Assembly (NCBI RefSeq): GCF_024181725.1
Contig: NZ_CP028908.1
Span: forward strand, 1,364,001-1,428,000
Origin: Bradyrhizobium sp. WD16
GTDB taxonomy: Bacteria > Pseudomonadota > Alphaproteobacteria > Rhizobiales > Xanthobacteraceae
Direction of reading: 5' to 3'
Length of the DNA stretch: 64,000 nucleotides
The position numbers were made by a program, and so were the translations under genes. This document shows, in pieces, positions 61,434-64,000 of this stretch (its first letter is position 1; every line of letters starts with the position of its first letter). The notes under the pieces are model-generated. The model made no database searches. It was not told the origin of the DNA and saw only the letters and a program-made list of their open reading frames with translations.

Positions 61434-62720
61434 TCAATGATAGGTGCCGGCCTTGGGCCGGCTCAGTCCCTCGGCGAAGGCCACCGCGCTGTCGAGGCCG
61501 CGGCCGGTGCCGAGCGCGACCACCGCCGGGCGGCTGCGGGTGAGCAGCGCGCGGCCGGCGTCACGGGTCGAGGCGAGGTCGACCGCCTCGATCCGGCGGA
61601 TCAACTCCTCGACCGTGAGCGGCCGGCCATAGGCCAGAACGTGGCGGGCGAGTTGTTCGGCGCGCGAACTGCAACTCTCCAGCGCCATCAGCAGACCGGC
61701 TTTCATCTGCGCCTTGGCGCGGGCGATCTCCGCCTCCTTCAGCGTCTCGACCGCGTTGTTGATCTCGTCGACGATGACCTCCATCATTTCCGGCGCATCG
61801 TTCGGGTCGGTGCCGGTGTACAGCCCGAAAAAGCCCGTATCGGAATACGGCATGTGGAAGGTGGAGATCGTGTAGCAGAGGCCGCGCTTCTCGCGCACCT
61901 CCTGGAACAGCCGCGACGACATCCCGCCGCCGAGCAGGTTGACGAAGACATTGAGGCTGAACAGCGCGGGATCGGTCTGCGACAGGCCTTCCAGCGCCAG
62001 GGTGAGATGGGCCTGCTCGAGATCGCGCCGCACGACGCGGGTGCCGCCGGCGCCGAAGGCGGCACGCTGCGGCTTCGGTCCGGCGGGGCCGATGAAGCCG
62101 GTGAAATGGCGTCCGACATCTTCGACGACGCGGTCATGGTCGACCGCGCCGGCGGCGGCGACCACCATGTCAGGCGCGCGATAATGGGCCGTGAGATAAC
62201 CGCGCAGCTTGTTGCGGTCGAAGCCGCGCAGCGTCTCCGGTGTGCCGAGCAGCGATCGCCCCATCGCCTGGTCTGGATAGGCGAGTTCGCTCAAGTGTTC
62301 GAAGACGACATCGTCCGGCGTATCCTGGGCGGCGCCGATCTCCTGCTCGATCACGCTCTTCTCGCGCTCGAGCTCGTCGGCGTCGAAGGTCGGGCTGGTC
62401 AGAATGTCGGAGAGCACATCGAGCGCCAGCGACACGTCGGCCTTCAGCACCCGCGCGTAGTAGGCCGTGGTCTCGGTACTGGTCGCAGCGTTGAGGTCGC
62501 CGCCGACCGCCTCGATCTCCTCGGCGATCTGCATGGCGCTGCGCCGCGCCGTGCCCTTGAACGCCATGTGCTCGAGCAGATGCGAGATGCCGTGCTCGTC
62601 GGGCTTCTCGTCGCGGCCGCCGACTCCGGACCAGACGCCCAGCGCCGCGGTTTCGAGGTGCGGCATGGTGTCGGTGACGATGGTCAGGCCGGAATCGAGG
62701 GTGGTGACTTTGACGCTCAT
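61434..62720 (-). CDS. M16-family zinc peptidase (mitochondrial-processing-peptidase-like)
   Basis: A 428-residue peptidase with the inverted zinc motif HLLEHMAFKG (HxxEH) near residues 45-54 and the downstream Glu in ELEREKSVIEQEIGAA near 117-132. The order GVWSGVGGRDEKPDEHGISH in two segments is typical of alphaproteobacterial PepR-like enzymes related to the mitochondrial processing peptidase. Its start overlaps the thrC stop (ATGA), a gene pair conserved in this group. Confidence 0.94.
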   Translation of the reverse strand: MSVKVTTLDSGLTIVTDTMPHLETAALGVWSGVGGRDEKPDEHGISHLLEHMAFKGTARRSAMQIAEEIEAVGGDLNAATSTETTAYYARVLKADVSLALDVLSDILTSPTFDADELEREKSVIEQEIGAAQDTPDDVVFEHLSELAYPDQAMGRSLLGTPETLRGFDRNKLRGYLTAHYRAPDMVVAAAGAVDHDRVVEDVGRHFTGFIGPAGPKPQRAAFGAGGTRVVRRDLEQAHLTLALEGLSQTDPALFSLNVFVNLLGGGMSSRLFQEVREKRGLCYTISTFHMPYSDTGFFGLYTGTDPNDAPEMMEVIVDEINNAVETLKEAEIARAKAQMKAGLLMALESCSSRAEQLARHVLAYGRPLTVEELIRRIEAVDLASTRDAGRALLTRSRPAVVALGTGRGLDSAVAFAEGLSRPKAGTYH

Positions 62721-64000
62721 CCGGCGGCTCCCTGGCGCGCAGCGCGACTGACCGAGAGCACGAAACGCTCGATCGACAGCTGGTCATTGGCGACGACTTC
62801 GATGTTCTCGCGGCGGCTCATGAGGTCGCCGAGCCAGGCCGGCAGCGGCGGCCGCTGCCCGCAGGCAGCCTCGACCGCATCGGGAAACTTGGCGGCATGG
62901 GCCGTCGACAGCACGATGTCGGGCACCGATGTGTCGGCGCCCTCGTGCTCGGCGACGGCGAGCGCCACCGCGGTGTGCGGATCGACCAGCATGCCGGTCT
63001 CGCGCCAGACGGTGCGGATCGCCGCTGCAGTCTCGTCCTCATCGGCGCGGCCGGCGTCGAAATCGCGACGGATGACCTCCAGCGCCGCGCCCGGCAGGGT
63101 GAAGCGGCCGGATTGGGTCAGCGACGCCATCAGCCCGCGCACGCCGGCGCTGTCGCGGCCGGTCGCCTCGTAGACCAGGCGCTCGAAATTCGACGAGATC
63201 TGGATGTCCATGGACGGCGACGTCGTCGCGTGCACGTCCCGCACCTCATAGATGCCGGTGGCGAGCGTGCGGGCAAGAATGTCGTTGACGTTGGCGGCGA
63301 TCTTCAGCCGGCGCACCGGCAGCCCCATCCGCTTGGCGACGTAGCCGGCGAAGATGTCGCCGAAATTGCCGGTCGGCACCGTGAAGTCGACGCTGCGCGC
63401 CGGCGCGCCGAGCGCTACCGCCGAGGTGAAATAGTAAACCACCTGGGCGACGATGCGCGCCCAATTGATCGAATTGACCCCCGACAGCGCCACCGCGTCG
63501 CGGAAACGGTGGTTGTTGAACATCGCCTTCACCAGCGCCTGGCAATCGTCGAAGGTGCCTTCGACGGCAAGGGCATGAACATTGGCGGCGCCGGTCGTCG
63601 TCATCATCCGCCGCTGCACCTCGGAGATGCGGCCATTGGGAAACAGCACGACGAGATCGACATTGTCGCGGCCCGCGAAGGCCTCGACGGCGGCGCCACC
63701 GGTGTCGCCGGAGGTCGCGACCACGATGGTGGTGCGCTGGCTCCGCGCCGCCAGGACGTGATCCATCAGGCGGGCGAGCAGCTGCATCGCCACGTCCTTG
63801 AAGGCCAGCGTCGGACCGTGGAACAATTCGAGGATGAACTGGTGCGGACTGATCTGGGTCAGCGGCACCACCGCCGGGTGACGGAACGTGGCGTAGGCCT
63901 CCACCGCCATGCGGCCGAGCTCGGCGTCGCCGATCTCGCCGCCGACGAAGGGCCGAATCACCTCGACGGCGACTTCCCAATAGGGCCGGCCGAAGAAACC
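62717..64000 (-). CDS. thrC: Threonine synthase, N-terminal end outside window
   Basis: 427 residues are visible; the frame stays open to the window edge (reading FFGRPYWEVAVEVIRPFVGG from base 63997), so the true start is beyond 64000. PLP lysine in GPTLAFKDVAMQLLARLMDH, VATSGDTGGAAVEAF at the phosphate site, VPTGNFGDIFAGYVAKRMGLP and the C-terminal LSTAHAAKFPDAVEAA mark threonine synthase, which converts O-phosphohomoserine to threonine. Confidence 0.95.
   Translation of the reverse strand, partial: GFFGRPYWEVAVEVIRPFVGGEIGDAELGRMAVEAYATFRHPAVVPLTQISPHQFILELFHGPTLAFKDVAMQLLARLMDHVLAARSQRTTIVVATSGDTGGAAVEAFAGRDNVDLVVLFPNGRISEVQRRMMTTTGAANVHALAVEGTFDDCQALVKAMFNNHRFRDAVALSGVNSINWARIVAQVVYYFTSAVALGAPARSVDFTVPTGNFGDIFAGYVAKRMGLPVRRLKIAANVNDILARTLATGIYEVRDVHATTSPSMDIQISSNFERLVYEATGRDSAGVRGLMASLTQSGRFTLPGAALEVIRRDFDAGRADEDETAAAIRTVWRETGMLVDPHTAVALAVAEHEGADTSVPDIVLSTAHAAKFPDAVEAACGQRPPLPAWLGDLMSRRENIEVVANDQLSIERFVLSVSRAARQGAAG

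Overview
The window is a high-GC alphaproteobacterial chromosome segment, most likely Hyphomicrobiales (Rhizobiales) close to the Xanthobacteraceae/Bradyrhizobium side. Pointers are a separate b' subunit in the F0 operon, the DUF1476 zeta inhibitor, UPF0262 and DUF2948 families, an ALA-synthase-type hemA, and intergenic repeats of the kind common in Bradyrhizobium relatives. A complete mxa cluster shows a methanol oxidiser. A methylotrophic member of this group (for example near Rhodoplanes or Blastochloris) fits, but the genus cannot be fixed from the sequence alone.

Layout. 1-11.3 kb: calcium-type methanol dehydrogenase cluster mxaFJGI-R-S-A-C-K-L-D plus a lipoprotein gene, all on the minus strand, facing the end of an mxaB-like regulator. 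11.8-12.6 kb: isolated zeta inhibitor and ATP synthase epsilon genes. 12.8-14.6 kb: secreted phosphoesterase and chorismate mutase. 15.5-23.1 kb: RpiR-type regulator, peptide-type ABC importer, a P1-peptidase remnant and isoaspartyl peptidase in one coupled operon. 23.2-30.2 kb: tRNA-Phe and housekeeping genes (yacG, maf, phosphatase, UPF0262, hisD, murA). 30.3-38.0 kb: an A/T-richer genomic island in tRNA-Thr(GGT). 38.0-56.6 kb: two SDR enzymes, nuclease-like protein, aldehyde dehydrogenase, chemoreceptor, MBL hydrolase, hemA, a large transporter-like hybrid kinase, a NarL-type regulator, an MFS transporter, YjbQ and others. 56.8-59.6 kb: F0 operon atpI-B-E-F'-F with terminator. 59.7-64 kb: lipoprotein, acetyltransferase, M16 peptidase and partial thrC.

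The most unusual region is the island at 30354-38022. It is bounded by a 53-bp direct repeat made of the tRNA-Thr 3' end and downstream bases. It carries two dead recombinase fragments joined head to tail, then five co-directional genes: a GHKL ATPase with a PD-(D/E)XK-like nuclease end, a DUF6884-like/GIY-YIG protein, a SIR2 domain fused to a P-loop nucleoside-kinase-like domain, a nucleoside 2-deoxyribosyltransferase, and a QueC-type preQ0 synthase. The last three overlap by stop/start TTGA junctions. I read this as a candidate defence cassette in which a 7-deazaguanine base or nucleotide may be made and coupled to a SIR2 effector. Function is inferred from domains and context only.

A second unusual feature is a set of about 70-79-bp palindromic elements of several unrelated sequence families. 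Most are bounded by CTAGTG...CACTAG, are chained by sharing the terminal CTAG, and are joined by family-specific conserved linkers. They look like a small non-autonomous mobile-element system.
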